In this document: positions 6,929 to 14,000 of the stretch, piece by piece
Layout: each line of letters starts with the position of its first letter
Position numbering within the stretch: position 1 is the first letter of the stretch
Assembly (NCBI GenBank): GCA_023432855.1
Contig: JAEZEZ010000101.1
Location: 1-30,222, forward strand
Origin: Pseudomonadota bacterium
GTDB taxonomy: Bacteria; Pseudomonadota; Alphaproteobacteria; Caulobacterales; Caulobacteraceae
Length of the DNA: 30,222 nucleotides
Reading direction: 5' to 3'
Position numbers and translations under genes: made by a program
Notes under the pieces: generated by a model
Told to the model about the DNA's origin: nothing
The model's input: the letters and a program-made list of their open reading frames with translations, nothing else
Databases searched by the model: none

Positions 6929-7522
6929 ATGGCCACAGTCGTCGAGTTGCCGCCGCCGGTGCATGGTCCGGCGATGACGCCACACCACCGGCGAATCCGG
7001 CTGGCCAGCCGGGGGCTGGCCTGGCTGTTCAGCGGGCTGCTCGTAGTCGTCGGGCTGATCGCCGCGGTCCTGATCGCAGGCGTGGTCATCTATCCCGGCG
7101 ACGACTACCGCATCGGTTCGACAGCGGTCTGGATCGGCAGCGGTTCGGCGGACTCGGTAGCCTTTCACACGCTCCCGCTCGGCCAGCGCCTCGCCTATGC
7201 AGTCGTGGGCGCCGTCCGCATCGCGCCGACCCTGATGATCTTCTGGCACCTGCGACGGTTGTTCGGCCTGTACGCGACGGGTGTCGTCTTCTCGCGCGCC
7301 AACGCTTCGCACATCGGCTGGAGCGGCGCCTGGCTGGCGGCCTACGCCGTGACCCCCTTCCTTTGCCATCTGTTTCTCGCGTCGTTGGGCTGGGAGATCG
7401 ACAAGAACTGGCTGCACCTGTCGAGCCTGCAGGCCCTGATCCTCGGAGCCCTGGTCTTCGTCATCGCCCAGGTGATGCAGGTCGGACGCGAAATCGAGGA
7501 AGACCGCGAGGCGTTCGTCTGA
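6929..7522 (+). CDS. DUF2975 family membrane protein
   Basis: The 197-residue protein has about four membrane segments (roughly 28-52, 88-107, 127-147 and 158-178) and the overall look of DUF2975 proteins. These are typically encoded next to a very small XRE/Cro-type regulator, as in the Bacillus YoaS/YozG pair. It probably sits in the inner membrane and may influence or sense for its partner regulator; no enzymatic motif is visible. A strong ribosome-binding site (AGGAGAAGGGGAG, 6910-6922) precedes the ATG. The stop overlaps the regulator's ATG by 1 base (TGATG). Confidence 0.75.
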   Translation: MATVVELPPPVHGPAMTPHHRRIRLASRGLAWLFSGLLVVVGLIAAVLIAGVVIYPGDDYRIGSTAVWIGSGSADSVAFHTLPLGQRLAYAVVGAVRIAPTLMIFWHLRRLFGLYATGVVFSRANASHIGWSGAWLAAYAVTPFLCHLFLASLGWEIDKNWLHLSSLQALILGALVFVIAQVMQVGREIEEDREAFV

Positions 7523-7782
7523 TGCCCATCGTGCTTCGTCTCGACGTGGTGATGGCGCGACGCAAGGTGCGCTCGAATGTGCTGGCGCGAGCCATCGGCA
7601 TCACCGAGGCCAACCTGTCGCTGCTGAAGTCGGGGAAGGTGAAGGGCTTGCGCCTGGCCACGCTCGAGGCGCTCTGCCGATACCTGGACTGCCAGCCCGG
7701 CGACCTCATCGAGTTCGTTCCCGAAGACGGCGCCGACAACGCCGACCTGACCGACGCCCCGGCGCTGCGGCGCATCGGCTGA
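7522..7782 (+). CDS. Small XRE/Cro-type HTH regulator (YozG-like)
   Basis: This 86-residue protein is nearly all helix-turn-helix. VMARRKVRSNVLARAIGI starts the domain, ITEANLSLLKSGKVKGLR is the recognition region, and LEALCRYLDCQPGDLIEF closes it. The pattern is characteristic of the HTH_26/YozG group that accompanies DUF2975 proteins. It very likely autoregulates through the palindrome at 6886-6903. It is coupled to the DUF2975 gene by a 1-base overlap, and the hydrolase gene begins 24 bases downstream. An upstream extension of the frame inside the DUF2975 gene is not used. Confidence 0.85.
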   Translation: MPIVLRLDVVMARRKVRSNVLARAIGITEANLSLLKSGKVKGLRLATLEALCRYLDCQPGDLIEFVPEDGADNADLTDAPALRRIG

Positions 7783-7806
7783 TCCCACCCAAGAGGAGAC
7801 CCTCCA

Positions 7807-8685
7807 ATGCAGACGTTTTCGACGCCCGTCTGGGCGATTGCGGCCCTGTGCCTGTTGCTTGGGGCCCAGCCGGCGCGCGCCGAGCCCCGCCTCCTTGAGG
7901 TCGACGGCGGGCAGATCGCCTACGAGACCTGCGGCGAGGGCAAGGCCCGGGCCGTCGTGCTCCTGCATGACGGGGTGCTCGGCGCCGCCGCTTTCGACGA
8001 AATCTGGGAGCCTCTGTGCAAGCGCTACCATGTCGTACGCTTCGACCGCCGCGGTTACGGCGCCTCGCCGGGCGCGAAAGGTCGCTACGAGGCGACGCCG
8101 GACGTGGCGGCGGTCATGAAGGCGGCCGGGATGCGGCGGGCCTCGCTGGTGGGAGCCTCGTCCGGGGGCGGACTGGCGGTGAACTTCGCCCTGGCCCATC
8201 CCGAGATGGTCGAGCGTCTGGTCCTGATCGGCGCCAGCCTGAACGGCTACGCCTACTCCGACCACTGGAACTCCCGGAACGGCTATCTGATCTCGCGCGC
8301 CGTCATCGGCGACTTTTCGGGCCTCGCGCGCGAGCCGCACCTCTTCGCGCCGAAGTCGGACGCCGCCCGGGCCCGCTTCGCTGCGATCCTCAAGGCCAAT
8401 CGGGGCAACCTCACCGCAGGCAACAGCATGCTCACGGGACCTGTCGCCTGGCCCCTGCTCGGCGAGGTCAGCGCTCCGACACTGATCATCACCGGAGAGG
8501 CGGACATGCCGGACCTTCACGCCGAGGCGGGGGCGCTGGCGGCCCTGATCCCGGGCGCACGCCGCATCATCATGTCCGACACCGGCCACTACCCCTACAT
8601 GGAGCGGCCACAACCGTTCCTGAAGGAGGTGACCCGCTTCCTGGATCAGGATGCGAAGCCTGCGACAGCCGGGTCGGCCGGGTGA
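7807..8685 (+). CDS. Exported alpha/beta hydrolase
   Basis: The 292-residue protein begins with a Sec signal peptide (hydrophobic 8-20, likely cleavage after A25 in PARA-E) and then an alpha/beta-hydrolase fold. The nucleophile elbow GASSGG places S118 as nucleophile, D233 or D236 (GEADMPD) is the acid and H261 (DTGHYPYMERP) the base. The RFDRRGYGASP segment (78-88) is typical of the family. Substrate is unknown; esterase, lactonase or haloperoxidase-like relatives are all possible. AGGAG lies 9 bases before the ATG. It is the third gene of the DUF2975-XRE operon, so the regulator probably controls this enzyme in the envelope. Confidence 0.85.
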   Translation: MQTFSTPVWAIAALCLLLGAQPARAEPRLLEVDGGQIAYETCGEGKARAVVLLHDGVLGAAAFDEIWEPLCKRYHVVRFDRRGYGASPGAKGRYEATPDVAAVMKAAGMRRASLVGASSGGGLAVNFALAHPEMVERLVLIGASLNGYAYSDHWNSRNGYLISRAVIGDFSGLAREPHLFAPKSDAARARFAAILKANRGNLTAGNSMLTGPVAWPLLGEVSAPTLIITGEADMPDLHAEAGALAALIPGARRIIMSDTGHYPYMERPQPFLKEVTRFLDQDAKPATAGSAG

Positions 8686-8798
8686 GCGCCGCGGCGGCGC
8701 CCGACCGCCGATACCTTGGGCGCCTTGCCCCGGCCGCCCAGCGGGTCTAGACGCCTGCGCGACTTCCTCCCCAACGCACAGACTTCGGAGACCTCCCC

Positions 8799-9761
8799 AT
8801 GGCGCGCGCCAAGATCGCACTCATCGGTTCGGGCATGATCGGGGGCACCCTGGCCCACGTGGTCGCGCGCGAGGAGCTTGGCGACGTCGTCCTCTTCGAC
8901 ATCGCCGAAGGCACGCCCCAGGGCAAGGCGCTCGACATCGCCCAGTCCGCCACCGTCTTCGGCAAGGACTCGCAGCTGAAGGGCGCGAACGACTACGCCG
9001 ACATCGCCGGCGCCGACGTCTGCATCGTGACGGCCGGCGTCCCGCGCAAGCCGGGCATGAGCCGCGACGACCTGCTGGGCATCAACCTGAAGGTCATGAA
9101 GGCCGTGGGCGAAGGCATCAAACAGCATGCGCCGAACGCCTTCGTCATCTGCATCACCAACCCGCTGGACGCCATGGTCTGGGCGCTGCGCGAATTCTCC
9201 GGCCTGCCGCACAACATGGTGGTCGGCATGGCGGGCGTCCTCGACTCCGCTCGTTTCGGCCTGTTCCTCAGCGAGCGCCTCGGCGTCTCGGTCGAGGACG
9301 TCCGCGCCTGGACGCTGGGCGGCCACGGCGACGACATGGTGCCGATGGTGCGCTACTCGACCGTCGGCGGCCTGCCGCTGCCTGAACTGGTGAAGCAGGG
9401 CCAGCTGTCGCAGGCCGAGCTCGACGCCATCGTCGAGCGCACCCGCAAGGGCGGCGGCGAGATCGTCGCCCTGCTGAAGACCGGTTCGGCGTTCATCGCC
9501 CCGGCCGAAAGCGCCATCGCCATGGCCAAGAGCTACCTCAAGGACAAGAAGCGCGTCCTGCCCTGCGCGGCACACCTGACCGGGCAGTACGGCCAGGACG
9601 ACATGTACGTGGGCGTGCCCTGCGTCATCGGCGCCGGCGGCGTCGAACGCATCGTCGAGTTCCCGATGGACGACGGCGAGAAGGCGATGTTCGCGAAGTC
9701 GGTGGAGTCCGTGCAGGGCCTGATCGACGCCTGCAAGCAGATCGAACCGTCGCTGGCCTAG
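8799..9761 (+). CDS. mdh: Malate dehydrogenase
   Basis: This is an NAD-dependent malate dehydrogenase of the LDH-like type (320 residues), converting malate to oxaloacetate in the TCA cycle. The NAD motif is GSGMIG (10-15), with D34 at the end of strand 2 selecting NAD. Substrate arginines are R83, R89 and R152, with N121 and the catalytic pair D149/H176 (GGHGDD). R83 in the VPRKPGMSR loop is diagnostic for malate rather than lactate. GGAGACC before the start serves as ribosome-binding site. In many alphaproteobacteria sucCDAB follows directly; here they lie 12.7 kb downstream. Its stop codon shares the tetranucleotide CTAG with that of the convergent next gene. Confidence 0.97.
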   Translation: MARAKIALIGSGMIGGTLAHVVAREELGDVVLFDIAEGTPQGKALDIAQSATVFGKDSQLKGANDYADIAGADVCIVTAGVPRKPGMSRDDLLGINLKVMKAVGEGIKQHAPNAFVICITNPLDAMVWALREFSGLPHNMVVGMAGVLDSARFGLFLSERLGVSVEDVRAWTLGGHGDDMVPMVRYSTVGGLPLPELVKQGQLSQAELDAIVERTRKGGGEIVALLKTGSAFIAPAESAIAMAKSYLKDKKRVLPCAAHLTGQYGQDDMYVGVPCVIGAGGVERIVEFPMDDGEKAMFAKSVESVQGLIDACKQIEPSLA

Positions 9762-10426
9762 GCCGGACGGTCCGCGGCGCGTGCGGCGATGCGGGCCACG
9801 GCGGCTCGCAGCCGCTGCGCCCTGCGGAGCTTGTGACGACGGTTGAAGAAGGGGGACAGGCTGTTTAGCGGCACGAAGCCCTTGTCCCCCATGCCGTCGA
9901 TCATCACCAGGCGCTCGCCGTTGGCCTGGTCCGCGGCCAGCACCACGTTGCCCGCATGCAGGTCGCCGACGACGACAGGCGAAGCGATCAACCAATCCAG
10001 GAATTCGTCGAGGCGCTCCTGAAGGTGCGAACTCCACTGCCCGGTGTCGAGCAGGCTTCGCAGCGTGGGGGCGTAACGGCCGTCAGCGCCATGCACCGCG
10101 CGCACGACCAGTCCAGGCCCGGCCGTGGTCATCACCAGGCCGACGGCTTCCTGAATGTGCCGCCCGGCCGGCAGACCCGCGTTCATCAGCACGAGTTGCT
10201 CGGTCAGGGCGCGCTGCGCGCTCGCCATGATCCCCAGCCGGCGGCGTCGCTTGAGCGCGCCGCGCAGGCCCGTCCAGTGCGCCTCGGCGAAGCCGGGCCG
10301 CACCACCTTGACCAGCAGATCAGGCCGGCCCGGCCAGCCGTAGACATCCTGTTGCTGGCCGGTGAAGACAGGCGTCTCGCCGGTCAGATCGAGCGGGGAA
10401 TCGGTAAACGGGAGAGCGTCCTTCAC
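9758..10426 (-). CDS. YrbL-like kinase-fold protein
   Basis: The 222-residue protein resembles the PhoP-regulatory-network protein YrbL family. It has an N-terminal segment around QQQDVYGWPGRPDLLVKVV with a likely nucleotide-binding lysine, a VVGDLHAGNVV segment (D-L-H-x-x-N, like a kinase catalytic loop), and MIDGMGDKGFVPLNSL in the metal-binding position. The very basic C-terminal stretch (FFNRRHKLRRAQRLR) is also typical. It may be an atypical protein or small-molecule kinase; no substrate is known. Translation probably starts at the GTG at 10426. Its stop overlaps that of mdh by 4 bases, and it is divergent from the acetyltransferase gene. Confidence 0.75.
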   Translation of the reverse strand: MKDALPFTDSPLDLTGETPVFTGQQQDVYGWPGRPDLLVKVVRPGFAEAHWTGLRGALKRRRRLGIMASAQRALTEQLVLMNAGLPAGRHIQEAVGLVMTTAGPGLVVRAVHGADGRYAPTLRSLLDTGQWSSHLQERLDEFLDWLIASPVVVGDLHAGNVVLAADQANGERLVMIDGMGDKGFVPLNSLSPFFNRRHKLRRAQRLRAAVARIAARAADRPA

Positions 10427-10500
10427 GACGGCAACCTGTCAGAAATCGTGGTCCCGACAAGAGTCTTGCGCCCAGCCTTGCGGTAGAGCATCTGCGGGCC

Positions 10501-11046
10501 ATGAGCACCGCGCCCGGCCCCGTCCTGGAAACCGAACGTCTGATCCTGCGCCCGACAGCGCTCGAGGACTTCGAGCCATGGGCGGCGATGATGGCCGACG
10601 AGGAGACCGCCCGCTTCATCGGCGGGGTTCAATCTCCCGCCCAGGTCTGGCGCGGGATGATGACCATGGCGGGATCGTGGGCGCTTCACGGCTGGGCGAT
10701 GTTCTCGGTTATTGAGAAGGCCAGCGGGCACTGGGTGGGCCGGCTGGGGCCCTGGACCCCGCATGGCTGGCCCGGAACGGAGGTCGGCTGGGGGATTGTG
10801 CGCACGGCCTGGGGACGGGGTTATGCGACCGAGGGCGCCACGGCGGCCATCGACTGGGCCTTCGACCATCTAGGCTGGACCGACGTCATCCACTGCATCG
10901 ATCCGGACAACCACGGCTCGCGCGGCGTCGCCGAGCGCCTGGGCAGCTATAATCGCGGCCCAGGCCAGCTGCCGCCCCCCTTCGAGGCGGCTCGCATCGA
11001 CATCTGGGGGCAGACCCGGGAGGAGTGGCGCGCTCGAAAGCGCTAG
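10501..11046 (+). CDS. GNAT acetyltransferase, RimJ/RimL type
   Basis: This 181-residue protein opens with LETERLILRP, the standard start of RimJ/RimL-like N-acetyltransferases. It contains the acetyl-CoA binding region around VRTAWGRGYATEGATAAIDWAF (only the RGYATEG core is strictly diagnostic), followed by the IHCIDPDNHGSRGVAERLG segment. It should transfer acetyl groups from acetyl-CoA to an amine, either a protein N terminus or a small molecule; the acceptor cannot be read. It is divergent from the YrbL-like gene across 74 bp. Its stop shares CTAG with the convergent LytTR gene. Confidence 0.87.
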   Translation: MSTAPGPVLETERLILRPTALEDFEPWAAMMADEETARFIGGVQSPAQVWRGMMTMAGSWALHGWAMFSVIEKASGHWVGRLGPWTPHGWPGTEVGWGIVRTAWGRGYATEGATAAIDWAFDHLGWTDVIHCIDPDNHGSRGVAERLGSYNRGPGQLPPPFEAARIDIWGQTREEWRARKR

Positions 11047-11816
11047 GCTCCCCAGTCCACCGCCTTCACCGCCGCCGCGAAGGCGCGGCTGACCGGCGCT
11101 CGCGTCCCGTCCGCGAGAACCAGCTCTCCGCGGCCGCGAGAAAACTCGGCGCGGTCGACGGCCTCGCGCGCCACCCACCACGATCGGTGGATCTGCATGC
11201 CCGCAGCCCCCTTCAGCGCCTCGAGCGCGTCGGCGAAACGCATGAGCACGAGCGCCTCTCCAGCCTCCGTCAGGATGCGCAGGTAGTGGTCCTCGGCCCG
11301 GACGGCCAGCAGACGGGCCCTCGCCAGGCGGGGCGGCAACTTGGCGCGGATTTCCGGCGGCGGGACGCCGTCGCGCGCGAGCGGGGACGGCAGCATCGCC
11401 GCCTGGCCTCGACGGATGAGGATCGCGATCAGCACCACGACGATATCGACGATGAACACCGATGGGAGCAGCCCCAGGTAACGTCCGATGCTGGGTTCGA
11501 CGCGGAACACCAGGCCTATCGTCGTGAAGACCACCAGACTGACCGGCGGCGTCATGGCGAAAATCTGGGCCACGGCCAGGAGAGGTGGACGCTTCGCCAG
11601 AGCCGGTATGCGCCAGAGGAGCGGCTCGACCAGAGCGGCGACAGCGCCGCCCCCGAGCATGACGATCTGCCAGTAGAGGTAGCCGATCGGCCGCCCCGCC
11701 TCGCTGTCGAAAGCGCCGAGCACCGGCATGAAGAGCCCGATGACGGACAGCGCCGCGAACTCGAGCGCGCCGGTACGGCCTATCCGGAAGTCTCGCCAGC
11801 TGCGCGGGAGGGCCAT
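11043..11816 (-). CDS. Membrane-anchored LytTR regulator 1
   Basis: The 257-residue protein joins about four N-terminal membrane segments (roughly 17-35, 43-65, 77-100 and 112-133) to a C-terminal LytTR DNA-binding domain (about 160-257). The latter carries the AEDHYLRI, LMRFADAL and HRSWWV blocks and ends with APVSRAFAAAV. No response-regulator receiver is present, so control probably comes through the membrane part. The ATG at 11816 (MALPRSW) is preceded by GGTGGCGGAG; an in-frame extension to 11981 is Arg-rich and overlaps the divergent control region, so it is rejected. A paralogue lies at 12583-13368. The gene is divergent from a DUF2306 gene. Confidence 0.85.
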   Translation of the reverse strand: MALPRSWRDFRIGRTGALEFAALSVIGLFMPVLGAFDSEAGRPIGYLYWQIVMLGGGAVAALVEPLLWRIPALAKRPPLLAVAQIFAMTPPVSLVVFTTIGLVFRVEPSIGRYLGLLPSVFIVDIVVVLIAILIRRGQAAMLPSPLARDGVPPPEIRAKLPPRLARARLLAVRAEDHYLRILTEAGEALVLMRFADALEALKGAAGMQIHRSWWVAREAVDRAEFSRGRGELVLADGTRAPVSRAFAAAVKAVDWGA

Positions 11817-11898
11817 GGCTCCGCCACCGATTCCTTCGTGGCAGGGTGCGTCAGGCGGGCGTAGCGCGTCAAAGCGTACCCATCCGCGAACACTGCGG

Positions 11899-11916
11899 CG
11901 CCATTCACGAATGGCG
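11899..11916. promoter_or_regulatory. Perfect 18-bp inverted repeat, candidate operator
   Basis: CGCCATT-CACG-AATGGCG has 7-bp arms and lies in the 155-bp divergent region between the LytTR1 start (11816) and the DUF2306 start (11972). Its core TTCACGAA differs by one base from the TTCGCGAA element repeated upstream of the second LytTR gene. It is a reasonable binding-site candidate for one of the LytTR proteins. Classical LytTR sites are direct repeats, so this is inference only. Confidence 0.4.
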
Positions 11917-11971
11917 TCTTGTGCGGCCACGCCGGCGGCGGCGAGGTCGGCAGCGTTGTGGAGGTTCGCCC

Positions 11972-12586
11972 ATGCTCGCACTGACCAGACGCGCCCTGTT
12001 CGTCCTCATGCTCGTCCTGTCCCTCGCGGTAGCGCTGGTGTCGGCGCGCTATGTGCTGCCGGGAATGCCCGGCGGAGCGCCGCCGGTGATGGCCAACGCC
12101 TTCGCCAACCCCGCACTACCGATTCACGCAGGCGCGGCGCTTCTCGCCTTGCTGATCGGACCCTTCCAGTTCTTCCGGCGCCAGGGCGGCCGGCGCGCCG
12201 CCTGGCATCGCATATCCGGCGCCGTCTACATGCCTGCCTGCTTCGTCGGGGGCGCCAGCGGGTTTCTGCTGGCGATCGGCACAACGGCGGGACCGGTCGC
12301 CGCGACCGGATTCGGGCTACTGGCGGCGGCCTGGATCTACACGACCGGTCAGGGGCTGTGCGCCCTCCTCGCGCGGCGCTTCCCCGAGCACGGCCGGTGG
12401 ATGTTGCGCAGTTTCGCGCTGACCCTGGCGGCGGTGACCCTGCGGCTCTACCTGCCGGCCTCCGCCGCGCTCGGGCTGGACATGGACATGGCCTACGCCG
12501 CGATCAGCTGGCTGTGCTGGGTCCCCAACCTGCTCGTCGCCGAAGCCATGCTCGCCGGGCGTCGGCCACGGGCGGCGCCGGCCTAG
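11972..12586 (+). CDS. DUF2306 membrane protein (a)
   Basis: This 204-residue protein has an N-terminal membrane segment (8-28) and three or four more hydrophobic stretches. It carries the DUF2306 hallmarks: a helix with H52 (IHAGAALLALLIGPFQF), AWHRISGAVY with H79, and PEHGRWMLRSFALTLAAVTLRLY with H140. The conserved histidines suggest heme, metal or proton handling in the membrane, but the family has no established function. GGAGG at 11960-11964, 7 bases before the ATG, fixes the start; an upstream GTG extension is Arg-rich. It is divergent from LytTR1 and shares a CTAG stop overlap with LytTR2. Confidence 0.8.
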   Translation: MLALTRRALFVLMLVLSLAVALVSARYVLPGMPGGAPPVMANAFANPALPIHAGAALLALLIGPFQFFRRQGGRRAAWHRISGAVYMPACFVGGASGFLLAIGTTAGPVAATGFGLLAAAWIYTTGQGLCALLARRFPEHGRWMLRSFALTLAAVTLRLYLPASAALGLDMDMAYAAISWLCWVPNLLVAEAMLAGRRPRAAPA

Positions 12587-13368
12587 TACCAGCCCTCCGC
12601 CCGCAGCGCCCTCGCGTAGGAGCGGCTGACAGGGGCGCGAATTCCGTTCCGCAGGACGAAAGTGGCCCTTCCGTCGCCGCGCGTGACCTCGACTACGGCG
12701 TCCTTCGCCACCCACCATGAGCGGTGGGTCTGGGCGCCCTCGATCCCCTCCAGTTCGCCAACCGCGTCGGTCAGGCGCATGAGGATGAGATCGGAGCCCC
12801 GGTCCGTATGGATGCGCAGATAGTGGTCCTCCGCCTCGACGGCGTAGAGTTCGGCCCCTCTCAGCTTCGCCGGCAACCGGTCCAGGAAGCGCGGGGGCGA
12901 AGCTCCAGCGGCAGCGACATGGGTTTCGCGGGGGCGTCGGTCGCTCAGATAGCCGATCACCGTCATGGCCGCCGAGATCAACCCCACGGGACCGATCTGC
13001 CAGAACAGGGTGTCGAGCCTCCACTCGCGCCCGAAGAAAAGGGTGGTGGCCGCCCAGACCACCAGGGTCAGAGGCGGGGTCATGGCCAAGATGGAGGCCA
13101 GCAAGCCCAGCCATGGGCGTCTCGACGCCCACTCCGTTCCGAAGATGGGCCGGGACACCAGGGTGCCGACCATGCCGCCGACAACCATGAGCGGCACCCA
13201 GTAGGTGGCGCGCTGGACGAAGCCCATGCCCTCGAACGCAAAGGCGTTCACTGCGGCGAGGAACGTCCCGGCCGCCGCGCACGCCCCGAGGCCGCGGGCC
13301 CACTCGCCAAGGTCATCCCTCGTCAGGCCCAGTCGCCGTGCCCAGACGCCCGCGCTTCGCTCCGCCAT
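12583..13368 (-). CDS. Membrane-anchored LytTR regulator 2
   Basis: This 261-residue paralogue of the LytTR protein at 11043-11816 has the same plan: about four membrane segments (roughly 28-47, 55-75, 87-110 and 122-142), then a LytTR domain with AEDHYLRIHT, LILMRLTDAV, THRSWWVAKDAV and APVSRSYARAL. The ATG at 13368 is preceded by GGGGGG at a suitable distance; the ATG 18 bases upstream lacks a ribosome-binding site. It is divergent from the DUF2141-carotenoid oxygenase-DUF2306 operon, which it probably regulates. It is convergent with DUF2306(a). Confidence 0.85.
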   Translation of the reverse strand: MAERSAGVWARRLGLTRDDLGEWARGLGACAAAGTFLAAVNAFAFEGMGFVQRATYWVPLMVVGGMVGTLVSRPIFGTEWASRRPWLGLLASILAMTPPLTLVVWAATTLFFGREWRLDTLFWQIGPVGLISAAMTVIGYLSDRRPRETHVAAAGASPPRFLDRLPAKLRGAELYAVEAEDHYLRIHTDRGSDLILMRLTDAVGELEGIEGAQTHRSWWVAKDAVVEVTRGDGRATFVLRNGIRAPVSRSYARALRAEGWY

Positions 13369-13426
13369 GGTCGTACCCCCCGACATGGGCGTGTGAAACC
13401 ACGAAACGAGAGGCAGATGAAGCGGT

Positions 13427-13468
13427 CGTTCGCGAAGCGCGAACGGACAGCCCCGGCCGTTCGCGAAG
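13427..13468. promoter_or_regulatory. Repeated TTCGCGAA elements upstream of LytTR2
   Basis: The 11-mer CGTTCGCGAAG occurs at 13427-13437 and again at 13458-13468, 31 bp apart (about three helical turns). The first copy also forms a perfect 8-bp-arm hairpin, CGTTCGCG-AAG-CGCGAACG (13427-13445). LytTR domains are known to bind paired direct repeats on one face of the helix. The elements lie in the 210-bp divergent region between lytTR2 and the DUF2141 operon, where an operator is expected. Confidence 0.42.
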
Positions 13469-13578
13469 TCTTGCCGGCGAGCCGCGCAACCGCGCTGTCA
13501 TCCCCGCGGATGCGATGCGACTGGTCCGGCGACGGCGCCGCCACGGGATGCGGAGCCCCAACGCAAAGGAGTATGAAA

Positions 13579-13992
13579 ATGAAAAGCACCCTGTTCGGAT
13601 TGGCCGCCCTCCTCCTGGCGGGAGCCGCCGCCGCGGAAGCCGCCGGCTCCCTCACACTGACCTTCGACACCGGGACCACCGACGGACACGTCATGGTCGC
13701 GGTCTACAACAGCCAGTCCGCCTTCGATGGCGAAGGGGCGCCGGTGCGCGCCGTGCGGGGCAAGCCCGGCGAGACCCTGCGCGTCGACGGCCTGGCGCCC
13801 GGCCGCTACGGCATCAAGGCGTTCCACGACGTGAACGGCGACGGCAAGCTGAACATGAACCCCTTCGGCATGCCGATCGAACCCTATGCCTTCTCGAACA
13901 ACGCCCGCGGCCACATGGGCCCGGCCAAGTGGGCCGACGCGGCCTTCGAGGTGAAGGCGGCCGGCGCCTCCCAGCGTCTCGTCCTGAAGTGA
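13579..13992 (+). CDS. DUF2141 secreted protein
   Basis: The 137-residue protein has a Sec signal peptide (hydrophobic LFGLAALLLAGAAAA, probable cleavage near AEA-A) and a DUF2141 beta-sandwich domain: LTLTFD...GHVMVAVYNSQSAF, LAPGRYGIKAFHDVNGDGKL, then GMPIEPYAFSNNARG. The DVNGDGKLN segment resembles a calcium-binding loop. Function is not established. AGGAG lies 7 bases before the ATG at 13579; the ATG two codons earlier is only 1 base from the same site, so 13579 is preferred. It heads an operon with the carotenoid oxygenase (8-base gap) and DUF2306(b). Confidence 0.82.
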   Translation: MKSTLFGLAALLLAGAAAAEAAGSLTLTFDTGTTDGHVMVAVYNSQSAFDGEGAPVRAVRGKPGETLRVDGLAPGRYGIKAFHDVNGDGKLNMNPFGMPIEPYAFSNNARGHMGPAKWADAAFEVKAAGASQRLVLK

Positions 13993-14000
13993 GGCCGGAC

